Shown here piece by piece: positions 18,423 to 27,967 of a DNA stretch of 64,000 nucleotides. The notes beneath the pieces were generated by a model, which worked only from the letters and a program-made list of their open reading frames with translations, was not told where the DNA came from and searched no databases. Position 1 is the first letter of the stretch; each line of letters starts with the position of its first letter. This DNA is from Dehalococcoidia bacterium (GTDB taxonomy: Bacteria > Chloroflexota > Dehalococcoidia > DSTF01 > JACRBR01). A program made the position numbers and the translations under genes. The DNA lies in the NCBI GenBank assembly GCA_040902535.1, contig JBBDXD010000010.1, positions 62,001 through 126,000 of the forward strand, in the 5' to 3' direction.

Positions 18423-19913
18423 TCACACACAGTCCTGCTGCTGGAACACCCGGCGCGCGAACTCGATGACGTCCCCCGTGGAGTTCAGGGTCCCGTTCCT
18501 GTCAATGTCGAACGCCTGCGTCGCTCCCGCCGAGCTGAACACCGCCCGCGCCACCGACTGGAAGTCTCCCGTCGAGTTCACCGCCCCGTTCCCGTCGACG
18601 TCTACCGCTTCCCGGCAGTCTCCCAGCCCGTCACCGTCGCTGTCCGTCGATGAGATGCTCGTGCCCCAGCCCCGGCGCTCCCACCCGTTCGGCAGCCCAT
18701 CGCCGTCCGAGTCGAGGTGGTCGTCCGGGAGCGCCACCGGCTTGCTCAGCCGGTCCCGCGGGTTCGCCCCCTGCCCGCACTCGTAGCCATCCATGACGCC
18801 GTCGTTGTCCGTGTCCCACGACGGGCCGTTGTCGCCGGCGTCTGTGCCCATCGGCAGCGCCGGATCGCCGTCCCCGTCGTCGTCGTTCGTCACGTCGCCG
18901 CCCCCCGGCGAAGGATGTGCCGCCACGATGGCGTCGAACGCGCCGCAGTTCGCGAGCGGACTCTCGTCGGCATCCGGCAGGCCATCGTTATCGATGTCTC
19001 CGTCCGTCTCACACGCGTCGCCCTCGCTATCGGAGAGCGCGTTGGGCACGGTGAGATCATCACCATGTAAGTTCGGACCGTTGTCCAGCCTGTTGTCCGC
19101 GTTCTGCTGGCCTGTATTCACCACCAGCGGGCAGTTGTCGTATGCATCGGGAACCTGGTCCCCGTCGGTATCCGGCCCCACCAACACCGTGCGTTTCACC
19201 GTCGCCTTGACGCCTGCCCCGTCGATGACGTCAAGCGTGATCTGATACGAGCCCGGCGCCGTGAAGGTGTGAAGGCTGCTCTGCGGCGCGTACGGCGGCG
19301 CCACGACGGTCGACTCACTGCTCGCGTCACCCCAGTTGATGTTCGCGTCCAGCGGCTCCAGGTCAGCGTCCGAAGCGGACCAGTCCAGCGTCACGTCGAG
19401 CGGGTCCGGCCCGCCGATCGGGTCCACCTGCGCCGTCACCGAGGGGTTGGCGTTCGGAACCGGTGTCGCCGTCGCCGTCGGCGTGATGCTCGGCGTAGCC
19501 GTCCTCGTCGGCGTGCGCGTCGCCGTCGGCGCCGCGACGATCACCGTGCCCTTCATCGTCACGGGGTGGATCTCGCAGTGGTACGTGTACGTGCCCGGCG
19601 TGTTGAACGTGACGCTGTACTCCGTACCGGGTGGCGGCAGCTCGCCATGCCATGCCGGCACCACGCCCGGGTCAGACGTCGTGGTGTGGTTGCTGATGTC
19701 GCCGCCCGCCAGATTATTGCTCAGCCACCGCACCGTGTCCCCCGCCTGGATCGTCACGACCTTTGGCGCGAACACGTAGTCGACGGTTGACACGTTCACG
19801 GTCGTCGCCGCTTCGGCGCGGCTCTCGCGCTCGACATACGCCGATGCCGTCAACATGACCAGCGCCGCGACCACGACCGACGAAACGGCGCCGAAGCCAA
19901 TCAAGAGCCGCAT
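18423..19913 (-). CDS. Cupredoxin-PKD-TSP3 protein with dockerin-like end
   Basis: Product of 496 residues; the ATG at 19913 has GGAG 7 bases upstream and starts the signal peptide. Residues about 38-126 are a plastocyanin-like domain with the copper ligands visible: His in Asn-His-Thr-Thr and the Cys-x-x-His-x(3)-Met cluster near its end. A short Thr/Pro linker, a PKD-like domain (about 150-240) and thrombospondin type 3-like repeats (about 240-410) follow. Two 13-residue loops with Asn-Ser-Thr-Gly-Asp close the protein. It is probably a copper electron carrier or copper binder held at the cell surface by its dockerin-like end. Confidence 0.82.
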   Translation of the reverse strand: MRLLIGFGAVSSVVVAALVMLTASAYVERESRAEAATTVNVSTVDYVFAPKVVTIQAGDTVRWLSNNLAGGDISNHTTTSDPGVVPAWHGELPPPGTEYSVTFNTPGTYTYHCEIHPVTMKGTVIVAAPTATRTPTRTATPSITPTATATPVPNANPSVTAQVDPIGGPDPLDVTLDWSASDADLEPLDANINWGDASSESTVVAPPYAPQSSLHTFTAPGSYQITLDVIDGAGVKATVKRTVLVGPDTDGDQVPDAYDNCPLVVNTGQQNADNRLDNGPNLHGDDLTVPNALSDSEGDACETDGDIDNDGLPDADESPLANCGAFDAIVAAHPSPGGGDVTNDDDGDGDPALPMGTDAGDNGPSWDTDNDGVMDGYECGQGANPRDRLSKPVALPDDHLDSDGDGLPNGWERRGWGTSISSTDSDGDGLGDCREAVDVDGNGAVNSTGDFQSVARAVFSSAGATQAFDIDRNGTLNSTGDVIEFARRVFQQQDCV

Positions 19914-20095
19914 GCAGTTGCTCCAGTGCCATAGTGCCAATGTTGAGCGGGAGCCGCAGTCTAACCCATGGGCGCCCAGCCGACAACGGGGCCGTCAATG
20001 CGGCCAACGTCGCGTTTTCCGCCGTCATGCGCGCATGGCTGCGGCCCTCTTCCTATGCAACGCAGCGTCCGCCCGCGCCGGTTGCTCGTCACACA

Positions 20096-20124
20096 ACAAA
20101 GAGGGCCGCATGCGCGCGGCCCTC
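20096..20124 (-). terminator. Terminator of the 20146-21867 gene
   Basis: A 9-bp perfect stem (GAGGGCCGC, 20101-20109, with its complement at 20116-20124) and a 6-base loop. Read on the minus strand it is followed by TTTGTTG. It is the clearest terminator in the cohesin block. Confidence 0.75.
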
Positions 20125-20145
20125 TTCTCTAATCACCGTTGCTCA

Positions 20146-21867
20146 TTACCACCAGTGGTGGTGCTTCTTGTGTTTCTTGCAGGTGGGCGTCTCCAGCACC
20201 TGCCGCAGGTCATCGAAGTCGATGACGCCGTCGTCGTTCACGTCGTACTTCGCCTTGTAACGCCGCTCACCCTCTTCGCTGCCGAAGCGCAGGATGATGC
20301 CGATCGCCAGGCTGATCTTCTCGCCGAACGTCAGGCACTCGGCTTCCGGCGTGCGCGTCACCTCCGGCGTGCGCGTTACCACCGCCGTGCGCGTCATCTC
20401 CGGCGTGCGCGTCCGCGTCACTGTGCGCACCGCGGTCGCCGTGCGCGTCACCGTCGCGGTGCGGGTCGCCGTCGCTGTCGCCGCCACCGTCGTGTTCGTC
20501 GCCGTCGCGGCCACCGTGTTCGTCGCCGTCGGAATCGCCGTGTTCGTCGATGTCGGTATCACGGTGTTCGTCGCCGTCGGTATCACGGTGTTCGTCGATG
20601 TAGGAATCGCCGTGTTCGTCGCCTGCGCCGTATTGGTCGGCGTCGGCGTGTTGGTAGATGTTGGCACCGCGGTTTCCGTCGCCTCCGTCGTTGGCGTAGG
20701 CGTCGGCGTGTTGGTCGATGTCGGCACCGCCGTCTCCGTCGCCTCACTCGTCGGCGTTGGCGTCGGCGTATTCGTCGATGTCGGCACCGCCGTCTCCGTG
20801 GCCTCACTCGTCGGCGTTGGCGTCGGCGTATTCGTCGATGTCGGCACTGCCGTTTCGGTCGGACTCGCCGTTGCGGTCGCTTCCCCCACGACCGTGCTGG
20901 TCGCCGTCGGAATCACCGTATTCGTCGCTGTCGCGATCGCCGTATTGGTGGCGGTCGCAGTCGGCGTAAACGTCGCCGTCGGCGCCACGGTATTCGTGGC
21001 AGTCGGACTCACCGTGTTCGTCGCCGTCGCGATCGCGGTATTGGTCGCGGTCGGAGTCGATGTGAACGTCGCCGTCGCCGCCACCGTGTTCGTCGCGGTT
21101 GGCGTCGCCGTGCTGGTCCGCGTCGCCGTCGGGCTCGGCGTATTCGTGCGCGTCGCCGTCGGGCTCGAAGTGTTCGTCGCCGCCGCGACGGTGTTCGTCG
21201 CCGTGGCGGTCGCCGGCGCCCCCTTCGTGATCGTCGCGCCGGTGCAGGTCAGCGTGCCGTCGCCGCCAAAGGCTGGGCAGTCCAGCGAGTAGATGTTTGT
21301 TCCAGCGATGAACGTCAAGGGGTCGATACCTGGCACACTCCCCGACTGGAACGTGATCGTGGCAAGGAGTCCGGGTTCTGCTGCAAGCTCGATGGTACCA
21401 TTGAGCCCCTGGCAAAAGATCGTCGCGTCCCGGACCCCCACGGTGTTGGGATTATCTCCCTTCGGGAAGGACTGTCCGAAGCTCGTGCAGTCCCAGTTGA
21501 TCCCGAGCGAGTTCGGGCCCGCGCCGTCGTTCGCGTCCGGGTTGTCATTCAACGCCGGCGCCGCGTCCGGCGTTTCAGGCGCCGTGTTCAGCACGCTGTA
21601 GCTCATACGCGAGTCGAAGGCATTCGGCGAACCAAACTCGGTGAGATAGTGCTCAAGGCATATGGCCACCGTGTGGGTCGTGTTCAGTGGCACGGTAGCG
21701 ATCGGGTCTATCGGGTCGCAGGGACGCGTGCCGTTCGTCGGGTCCGCGTCAATGCTCATGGTCAGCGGACCCTGCGCTTCACCCATGCGGGCGATCGCGA
21801 GCACCAGGATCGCCCCCAGCACCGCCAACGGGAGAATGCCGATGACAACGCGCTTACGCCTAGACAT
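20146..21867 (-). CDS. Secreted stalked cohesin with one EF-hand loop and His-rich tail
   Basis: Product of 573 residues. Signal peptide (1-31), first-type cohesin (about 33-215), then a stalk of almost pure Thr/Ala/Pro/Asn/Val repeats (about 217-500). The last 70 residues contain one canonical 12-residue calcium loop (Asp-x-Asn-x-Asp-Gly, with Asp at position 12) preceded by a helix, then a tail of Lys and His ending His-His-His-Trp-Trp. This is half of a normal dockerin, so binding to a cohesin is less certain than for the paired forms. The tail could bind metal. Confidence 0.75.
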   Translation of the reverse strand: MSRRKRVVIGILPLAVLGAILVLAIARMGEAQGPLTMSIDADPTNGTRPCDPIDPIATVPLNTTHTVAICLEHYLTEFGSPNAFDSRMSYSVLNTAPETPDAAPALNDNPDANDGAGPNSLGINWDCTSFGQSFPKGDNPNTVGVRDATIFCQGLNGTIELAAEPGLLATITFQSGSVPGIDPLTFIAGTNIYSLDCPAFGGDGTLTCTGATITKGAPATATATNTVAAATNTSSPTATRTNTPSPTATRTSTATPTATNTVAATATFTSTPTATNTAIATATNTVSPTATNTVAPTATFTPTATATNTAIATATNTVIPTATSTVVGEATATASPTETAVPTSTNTPTPTPTSEATETAVPTSTNTPTPTPTSEATETAVPTSTNTPTPTPTTEATETAVPTSTNTPTPTNTAQATNTAIPTSTNTVIPTATNTVIPTSTNTAIPTATNTVAATATNTTVAATATATRTATVTRTATAVRTVTRTRTPEMTRTAVVTRTPEVTRTPEAECLTFGEKISLAIGIILRFGSEEGERRYKAKYDVNDDGVIDFDDLRQVLETPTCKKHKKHHHWW

Positions 21868-22019
21868 GCCTGCCGCCTCTCATTCCCGAACCCATACTCG
21901 TCGAACGTAGTAGCATCCCTGACATTACGCGTACACAACAAAACGCGGGCGGGCTATGCTCGTCTCGTCAACCTTCTTGCGGCGGGGGTCGGTCACCAGA
22001 TGCGGGTATCCGGCGCGCA

Positions 22020-22050
22020 AGTATAGCGTGGGAGCGCCCCGCACTGTCAA
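22020..22050 (-). promoter_or_regulatory. Promoter for 20146-21867
   Basis: TTGACA (22045-22050) and TATACT (22020-22025) on the minus strand. The spacer is 19 bases, slightly long, and forms an imperfect palindrome (GTGGGAGCG against CGCCCCGCAC). Confidence 0.45.
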
Positions 22051-22116
22051 CAGATTGCAACGCCCTTCGTCGCACCGCGTCAAGTCACGTCGCGCAGCGC
22101 GCCCGCAACTCGCCGT

Positions 22117-22145
22117 TTGCCCCGCCCCGCCACAGTGTGGATAAT
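22117..22145 (+). promoter_or_regulatory. Promoter for 22199-23507
   Basis: TTGCCC (22117-22122) and GATAAT (22140-22145) are 17 bases apart and end about 54 bases before the start codon. It is divergent from the promoter at 22020-22050. Confidence 0.45.
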
Positions 22146-22198
22146 GCGCCGCGGACAGGGGAGGGACGGTCCCCCTTCGCTGTGCCCCGTGGAGTAAC

Positions 22199-22852
22199 AT
22201 GAACCGCCTCGCCAATCTGCTTCTCATCTTCGCTGCCATCGCCTGCTCCGCCCTGCTCACAGCCTCCGCCCTCGCGGCACAGGAGGGCGCCGCATCCATC
22301 ACAACCACCACCGAAGAAGTCGACCGCGACGGTGAGCGCGTCATTCGCATCGATGTCTCCGTCGAGAACGTGTCGAACCTCGGCGCCTTTCAGTTCGTCA
22401 TGAACTTCGATGGCGAAGTCGTACATCCCACCGAGGACAACACCGTCCAGATCGGCGAATTCCTCGCGTCGTCGGACCGCGAGGTGTTCTGTCCCGAAAC
22501 CGTCATCGACGCCAACGCGCTCCGCTATTACTGCGTCACCCTGGGAGAAGAACCGCCCGATGGCGCCGAAGGCAGCGGCTTGCTCGCCAGCATCTTCTTC
22601 ACGGCGAACGAAAGCGGCAGCACGACGCTCGACTTCACCCGCGCCCAACTCGCCACCCCGGAGGGCGACCCCATCGACACGACGTGGGAGCCTGGGGAGA
22701 TCGTCATCCCCGCCGAAGACAACGATGGCGGCTGGGCCATGTGGGCGGCGATCGGCGGTGCCGTCGTGCTCGTCGGCGTCGTAGCGATCGCGGGCCTGTC
22801 GCTCTACCGCCGGCGTCGCGCCAACACCGGCCAGGTGCCGCTGGGTCAGTAG
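22199..22852 (+). CDS. Small membrane-anchored single-cohesin protein
   Basis: Product of 217 residues, the simplest form of the family. Signal peptide (1-27), one second-type cohesin (about 33-175; Leu-Gly-Ala-Phe-Gln-Phe, then two Cys about 20 residues apart), transmembrane helix (about 180-202) and an Arg-Arg-Arg-Arg tail. GGAG lies 4 bases before the ATG. It is a likely surface receptor for a dockerin partner. The next gene, a lipoprotein, starts 1 base after its stop. Confidence 0.85.
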   Translation: MNRLANLLLIFAAIACSALLTASALAAQEGAASITTTTEEVDRDGERVIRIDVSVENVSNLGAFQFVMNFDGEVVHPTEDNTVQIGEFLASSDREVFCPETVIDANALRYYCVTLGEEPPDGAEGSGLLASIFFTANESGSTTLDFTRAQLATPEGDPIDTTWEPGEIVIPAEDNDGGWAMWAAIGGAVVLVGVVAIAGLSLYRRRRANTGQVPLGQ

Positions 22853-22853
22853 G

Positions 22854-23507
22854 ATGCGCCTGCGCCTCTGCGTGGTCATGGCGCTTGCCTCACTCGCCAT
22901 CGCCTGCAAAGGCGACGACAACGACTTCGACGCCGCCGCCCTGCAACCCGTGCTCGAACGCTCCGCACTCGCCCTCGCCGACCTGCCCGATGACTGGAGC
23001 GAGAACGCCGCCCTCGCGCCGCCCGCCGCCGAGCCCGGCGAACCGATCTTCGGCTACTGCAATCAGCAACTCGCTGCCACCCCGGCCGCCAGCGTCCAGG
23101 CGGGCTTTCAGCGCACCGCCCAGGGCCCCTTCGTCATCACCGCCGTGCGCGCCTTCGCCGATGACGGCGCCACCCGCTTCATGGAGCAGATGAGTGACAT
23201 CGCAACCGAGTGCCGCCGCTGGTCCCAACGAGACGATCGCGGCACCACATCGGAGTGGACGCTCGCTCCGCTTCCCGATGCGAGCGCTGATGGTGCGGTC
23301 GCCTTCCACGTCGCGGTCACCTACGCCGATGGCCTGTCGCAGACGTCCCACGTCGTGCTGTCACACGCCGGTCAATTCGTCACGGAACTCGTCCACGGAG
23401 CAAGGGCCGATGTCACGGTCCTCGATTTGGCGCTCACGCAGGAACTCTCGACGATCGCACGCGAGCGGCTGGAAGCGGCCGTCTCCGAAGCCTCAGCCGG
23501 CTCCTAG
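22854..23507 (+). CDS. Lipoprotein of unknown function
   Basis: Product of 217 residues with a lipoprotein signal ending Leu-Ala-Ile-Ala-Cys-Lys-Gly-Asp. The mature part is an alpha-beta domain with no firm match; it has three further Cys and resembles small extracytoplasmic sensor-like domains in general layout. It directly follows the cohesin gene at 22199 (one untranslated base), so the two are translated from one transcript. The last 4 bases overlap the convergent gene. Confidence 0.6.
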   Translation: MRLRLCVVMALASLAIACKGDDNDFDAAALQPVLERSALALADLPDDWSENAALAPPAAEPGEPIFGYCNQQLAATPAASVQAGFQRTAQGPFVITAVRAFADDGATRFMEQMSDIATECRRWSQRDDRGTTSEWTLAPLPDASADGAVAFHVAVTYADGLSQTSHVVLSHAGQFVTELVHGARADVTVLDLALTQELSTIARERLEAAVSEASAGS

Positions 23508-26500
23508 AGACAGGGGACAAAGCTGAAGATCCGGCGCGCCATCTGCAGGAAGTCGCCCGTCGTGTTCACATTGCCGTTCTTGTCAAGGTCGTACAGCATC
23601 GTCTTCACCGGGAAGTTGAACATCGCCTTCGCATAGATCAACAGGTCACCGGTCGAATTCACCGTCCCCGTGCCGTCGACGTCCAGCACTTCCTGGCAGT
23701 CGCCGATGCCATCCCCGTCCGTGTCCACCAGCGCCGGATCCGTGCCCCAGCCACGCCGCTCCCATCCGTTGAGCAGCCCGTCGCCGTCGTCGTCGAGATC
23801 TTCGTCGGCAGGCTCCGCCGGCACCGACGTGTGATCGCGCGGGTTTGTCCCCTGTGCGCACTCGTAACCATCGAGCGCGCCGTCGCCATCCGTATCCCAC
23901 GAAGGCCCGTTGTCTCCTGTGTCGAAGCCGTCTTCCGGCGCCGGGTCGCCGTCACCGTCGTCGTCATTCGTCAGGTCCCCGCGCGCCGGGCTCGGGTGTC
24001 CGGCCGCCAGCCCCGTGAAGGCGCCGCACACCAGTGGGTCCTCGGCGTCATCCGGGAGCAGATCGTTGTCGTCGTCCAGGTCGCAGGCGTCACCGAGCGC
24101 ATCCGCATTCGCCACCGTCGTGTCGATTGATGCCGTCGCCGGGCCATTGTCGTGTGGCAACGCGTCGAAGTTCGCCTGGTCGGCGTTCTCCACCAGCACG
24201 CAATTGTCCACATCGTCGCCGATGCCGTCGCCGTCCGTGTCGGGCGCCGGCGTGCTCGTCACGGTGGGCGTCGGTGTGTGCTCCACCACCGTCGGCGTCG
24301 GTGTGAAGGTCGGTACCGCGGTGTTGGTCGCGGTCGGAGTGTCCGTCGCCGTCGGCACGGCCGTGTCCGTCGCCGTCGCCGTTGGTGTCTGCGTATCCGT
24401 CGCGGTGGCGACGGCCGTGTGCGTCGGCGATGGCGTGGCGGTCGCGATGGGCACAGACGTGTTCGTCGCGGTCGGCTGCGACGTGTTGGTCGCCGTCGGC
24501 ACTGGCGTGTTCGTCGCGGTCGGCACCGGCGTGTTCGTGCGCGTCGGCGACGGTGTAACCGTCGCCGTGCGCGTTGCTGACGCCGTCGCCGTATGAGTCC
24601 GAGTGGCCGTAGCCGTCGGCGTTGGATCGACGAACGTCGCGTTATACGTCGCGGTCGCGCCCGCCGTGATGATGACGCAGCCGACAATCGGCGGCGTGCA
24701 CGATCCGTGTACGCCCGACCACGCACTGAAATAGACGTTGCCGCCGCCCGGATTCTGCGGCGACGGTGCCAACAGCGTGTGCTCCGAGTTCCGCGGCACG
24801 CTGCGCGTGAACGGTACCGTCTGCGTCGTGCCATCGACGGTGATCTGGATTCCCGTCCGGTTCGACGTGAGCGTGAGGTCGACGCGGTTTGGCGTGATCG
24901 AGATCGATTCGCTGTCCTGCAAGCCGCCGCTGTCCGACACGGTCAACGTGATCGTGTAGAACGTGAAGTCGCCGTGGTCGTCGGCGCCGATCTGACCGCC
25001 GCTGCCGGTCGGCTGAGACTCGAGGTGATTGTGGCAGTTGATGAACTCCACCTCGCTGCAGTGCTCAAGGAGGACCGTCCACTGCAGGCCGGTGCCGGAC
25101 AGCGTGCCGTCCTCCGGGTCCGTGCCCGTACCGCTGAACGCGATGATGTCGCCGACGTCGTAGCGGCCGCCATCAGTCGGCGTCACGATGTCCGCCGTCG
25201 GGGCGTTGTTGCCGACCGAAATGTCCACGATGGCGCTGTCAGTCAGGTTGAGCGGGTCGGTGACGGTCAGCGTCGCGGTGTAGTCGCCGTCGTCCGTGTA
25301 CTCGTGCGACGGGTTCGGCAAGGTCGATGTCGCGCCATCGCCGAAGTCCCAATCGTAGGTGATCGCCTGCCCGCCATCGGGATCGCCGGATCCGGCGCTC
25401 GTGAAGTTCACCGTCAGCGGCGCATCGCCTGAGGTGGGCGAACCACCGGCGACGGCCACCGGCGGCCGGTTGTCACCGATGAAGCGGATCCGCCGGATCT
25501 CCCCGCCGTCAAGCGCCAGGTAGTAGACGTCACCGCCGGGGCCAACTTCGATCTGCACCGGTCCGGCCCCGTTGCTCGTGAAAACGTCGTCACTTCCCGG
25601 GATCATGTTGTTCGACGCGTCGACCTTGAGCACGCTGATCTCGTCGCGCGCATAGTCGCCGAAGAAATACGTATTCTGAAACGCCGCGCTGTAGCCGTTC
25701 ACGCCGGTGAACTGACCGCCGACGACGGCTGAACTCGGCGGGTGCTCGTACGCGTGGAGCGGCAACTCTGCCGTGCCGAGGTCGTAAAGGTCCTGGCATT
25801 CCGAGAACGCGGCGTACCCGTCCTGCTCGAAGGGACCCTCGTAGCATGGCCAGCCAAGGTTGTCGCCGGCGTTGATGACGTTGATCTCTTCCCAGTCGTT
25901 CCACCCGACGTCACCGCTGAAGATGACGTTCGTGCCCGGCTGGAAATTGAAGCGGAACGCGTTACGCAGGCCCATCGCCCACACCTTCGACTCGTTATCG
26001 TTCGCGTCGCCCGTCCAGAACGGGTTGTCCGCCAACCCGTCGCCCGTGTCCGGGTTCACGCGCAGGATCTTGCCAGCAAGGCTCGTAACGTCCTGGACGC
26101 GAACGGCGCGCGAGTCGACGGTCACGTAACTGGCGCCGTCGCCGGTCGTGACGTAGAGCATCTCGTCGGGACCGAACCGCAGATTGCCGATGGCGTGGCT
26201 GAAGTGATCGACCGGAATGCAGTCGATGTTTTCCGGCCAGACGCGCTCGCCACCGCTCATCTCGTCGCACGAGGGGTCGGCCGCCGTCGTCGCGAACGTG
26301 CCCAGCAGCACTTCCCGCGTCGCGGGGTTTGCCACGTTTCCGGACGGCGTGTTGGCGCGGACGCGCATCACCTTGTTCGTCTTCGGACCGTTCGGGTCGT
26401 TCTCATTGTGTTCGTGCGTGTACGCCAGGTACACCCAGCCGTTCGTCGCGAAGTCCGGGTCGAGCGTCATGCCCAGCAGCCCGCGGTCCTGTACGTCGTT

Positions 26501-27532
26501 GACGTCCGGCACCGTGTAGTAGTTGTGGAGCGTCGTCCCGTCCCACACCTTCACCTCGTCGTACCGGTAGGCGATGAAGATGCGGCCGTCGGGCGCGAAC
26601 TCAAAGACCGTGGGAATGAACGCCGGCAAGTTGTCGACGACGACGTCCTCCACGAAGCCGCCCAGGTCCGGACGGAACTCGAAATCGAAAAATATCTGCG
26701 CCCCGCCCGCGTTCTCGTAGTACTCGACGACGACCGTATGATTCCCGGCCGTCATCTGTTTATTGGCCGAATGCTCTGTGGGCCCCTGGTCGATCCAGTA
26801 GTCGAGGATCAGCTCACTGTCGACGTACACGCGCACGCCATCGTCGCTCAGTGCGTTGAACTGATAGACGCCTTCCTGGAACGCCATCGTGCGCGTCCAC
26901 CGCACGCTGAACGTGTTGTTTGCGATAACGCCGGGAAACGGCGATCCCGGTGCCGTGTCGTTCCAGATGAATGCGATCGCCTCGCCGTCGTTGCGCGTGC
27001 GTTCCGGCGTGCCTACGAGGTTCGCGTCGTCAAAGTACTCCGCCTGCCATCCCTGCGGGATCGTGTTCACGTCTTGAATCGTCGCGATGATCGTCGCGGC
27101 GTTCACGACGTCGTAAAGTTCAACCTTGATCGTGTTCGCGCCACTGAGCTGCCGGTCGACGAAGTACGTCGTCGGCCCCTGGTCGACCCACGCGTCGAGA
27201 ATGAGCACGCCGTCGTCGTACACGCGCACGCCATCGTCGGCGGTGACCGTAATCCGATACATGGCGTTCGCATAGCTATCGGCGCGCTCGAACTTCGCGC
27301 TCCAGTTGTCCGCGGTGGTCGTTCCGCCGGGCGATCCGGAGAAGAACTCGTCTAGATCCGCCCCGTAGTCCGCCGTGTGACGCACGGTCCCGTTGACGGT
27401 CAGGTTGTTGTAGAACGTGCCTGTCCACGTGCCGGCCGCGGCCTCAACCTCGTGAGGCGCGCGCGCAGGCACCAGCGCGAGCGCCGCCAGCACCATGAGC
27501 GTCAACGTGAAGACAACCGTCTTCGCGGGCAT
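23504..27532 (-). CDS. PA14-sugar dehydrogenase-like propeller-PKD protein with dockerin-like end
   Basis: Product of 1,342 residues; the internal ATG at 27532 has GGGAG 5 bases upstream and starts the signal peptide. Two PA14 domains come first (about 33-160 and 160-295; each has Asp-Asp-Gly-Val-Arg-Val-Tyr). A six-bladed propeller of the glucose/sorbosone dehydrogenase family follows (about 298-685; Thr-Thr-Gly-Asp-Gly-Ala, Gly-Leu-Arg-Asn-Ala-Phe, Gly-Trp-x-Asp-x-x-Glu-Ile-Asn). Then a PKD domain (685-775), further beta domains, a Thr/Pro stalk (about 972-1095), TSP3-like repeats and two Thr-Gly-Asp loops. It could be a PQQ-type sugar oxidoreductase or a carbohydrate-binding enzyme displayed on the scaffold. 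Catalysis is not proven. Confidence 0.82.
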   Translation of the reverse strand: MPAKTVVFTLTLMVLAALALVPARAPHEVEAAAGTWTGTFYNNLTVNGTVRHTADYGADLDEFFSGSPGGTTTADNWSAKFERADSYANAMYRITVTADDGVRVYDDGVLILDAWVDQGPTTYFVDRQLSGANTIKVELYDVVNAATIIATIQDVNTIPQGWQAEYFDDANLVGTPERTRNDGEAIAFIWNDTAPGSPFPGVIANNTFSVRWTRTMAFQEGVYQFNALSDDGVRVYVDSELILDYWIDQGPTEHSANKQMTAGNHTVVVEYYENAGGAQIFFDFEFRPDLGGFVEDVVVDNLPAFIPTVFEFAPDGRIFIAYRYDEVKVWDGTTLHNYYTVPDVNDVQDRGLLGMTLDPDFATNGWVYLAYTHEHNENDPNGPKTNKVMRVRANTPSGNVANPATREVLLGTFATTAADPSCDEMSGGERVWPENIDCIPVDHFSHAIGNLRFGPDEMLYVTTGDGASYVTVDSRAVRVQDVTSLAGKILRVNPDTGDGLADNPFWTGDANDNESKVWAMGLRNAFRFNFQPGTNVIFSGDVGWNDWEEINVINAGDNLGWPCYEGPFEQDGYAAFSECQDLYDLGTAELPLHAYEHPPSSAVVGGQFTGVNGYSAAFQNTYFFGDYARDEISVLKVDASNNMIPGSDDVFTSNGAGPVQIEVGPGGDVYYLALDGGEIRRIRFIGDNRPPVAVAGGSPTSGDAPLTVNFTSAGSGDPDGGQAITYDWDFGDGATSTLPNPSHEYTDDGDYTATLTVTDPLNLTDSAIVDISVGNNAPTADIVTPTDGGRYDVGDIIAFSGTGTDPEDGTLSGTGLQWTVLLEHCSEVEFINCHNHLESQPTGSGGQIGADDHGDFTFYTITLTVSDSGGLQDSESISITPNRVDLTLTSNRTGIQITVDGTTQTVPFTRSVPRNSEHTLLAPSPQNPGGGNVYFSAWSGVHGSCTPPIVGCVIITAGATATYNATFVDPTPTATATRTHTATASATRTATVTPSPTRTNTPVPTATNTPVPTATNTSQPTATNTSVPIATATPSPTHTAVATATDTQTPTATATDTAVPTATDTPTATNTAVPTFTPTPTVVEHTPTPTVTSTPAPDTDGDGIGDDVDNCVLVENADQANFDALPHDNGPATASIDTTVANADALGDACDLDDDNDLLPDDAEDPLVCGAFTGLAAGHPSPARGDLTNDDDGDGDPAPEDGFDTGDNGPSWDTDGDGALDGYECAQGTNPRDHTSVPAEPADEDLDDDGDGLLNGWERRGWGTDPALVDTDGDGIGDCQEVLDVDGTGTVNSTGDLLIYAKAMFNFPVKTMLYDLDKNGNVNTTGDFLQMARRIFSFVPCL

Positions 27533-27772
27533 GCGTTCTCCCAACTGCCAGGCGGCCGGCGTACCGATCCCGAACAAAGCCAGAAACGTACAACCTGAAG
27601 GAGGCGTTGCAGAAAACGCCGCGCCGGCCCGAAACGCCGGCCGGGGATCTGCGCCGAACCCGCTCGATTCTAACCCAGACGCGTCAAGTTCGTCCGCCCA
27701 AACGTAAAGAAACCCCGGCGCTGTGAACGCAGTCATCCATAGGCCGGGGCATTGGGATGGGCCGCGTGTCTA

Positions 27773-27801
27773 TTGACAGAATGGCTGCCCTCAAGTACGT
27801 T
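27773..27801 (+). promoter_or_regulatory. Promoter upstream of the large scaffold gene
   Basis: TTGACA (27773-27778) and TACGTT (27796-27801) with a 17-base spacer. The transcript would start near 27808, about 160 bases before the coding region, and would meet the terminator at 27849-27875 first. Confidence 0.5.
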
Positions 27802-27848
27802 TGGCTAGCCTGTTTCACAGGTCCCGCCGCACAACGTTGTTCTTCAGG

Positions 27849-27875
27849 GGGAGCCAGAAGGCTTCCCTTTTTTTC
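27849..27875 (+). terminator. Intrinsic terminator inside the scaffold leader
   Basis: An 8-bp stem with one G-T pair (GGGGAGCC, 27849-27856; GGCTTCCC, 27861-27868), an AGAA loop and a run of seven T. It lies between the promoter at 27773 and the scaffold coding region, so it either ends a short RNA of about 68 bases or works as an attenuator. Confidence 0.7.
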
Positions 27876-27935
27876 CGAGAGCCCGCGGTTCGCAATCACC
27901 GTGGGTGAATCACGTTCTGCTTCTTAGGACTCGGC
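27876..27935 (+). promoter_or_regulatory. Structured leader RNA after the terminator
   Basis: CCGAG (27876-27880) can pair with CTCGG (27931-27935), enclosing a 7-bp hairpin (CCCGCGG, 27883-27889, with CCGTGGG, 27900-27906, one G-T pair). With the preceding terminator this is a leader that could switch between folds. No known class is assigned. Confidence 0.35.
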
Positions 27936-27967
27936 ATTAGCAAGGAAGCTGGTGGGGTAGTTGACGG

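Noticed and set aside
27845-27915. Resemblance to a c-di-AMP (ydaO-type) riboswitch: GGGGGAGCCA followed later by GGGTGAATC
   Set aside because: The conserved 3' half of that class is not present and the first element is part of a terminator stem. A covariance search would decide.
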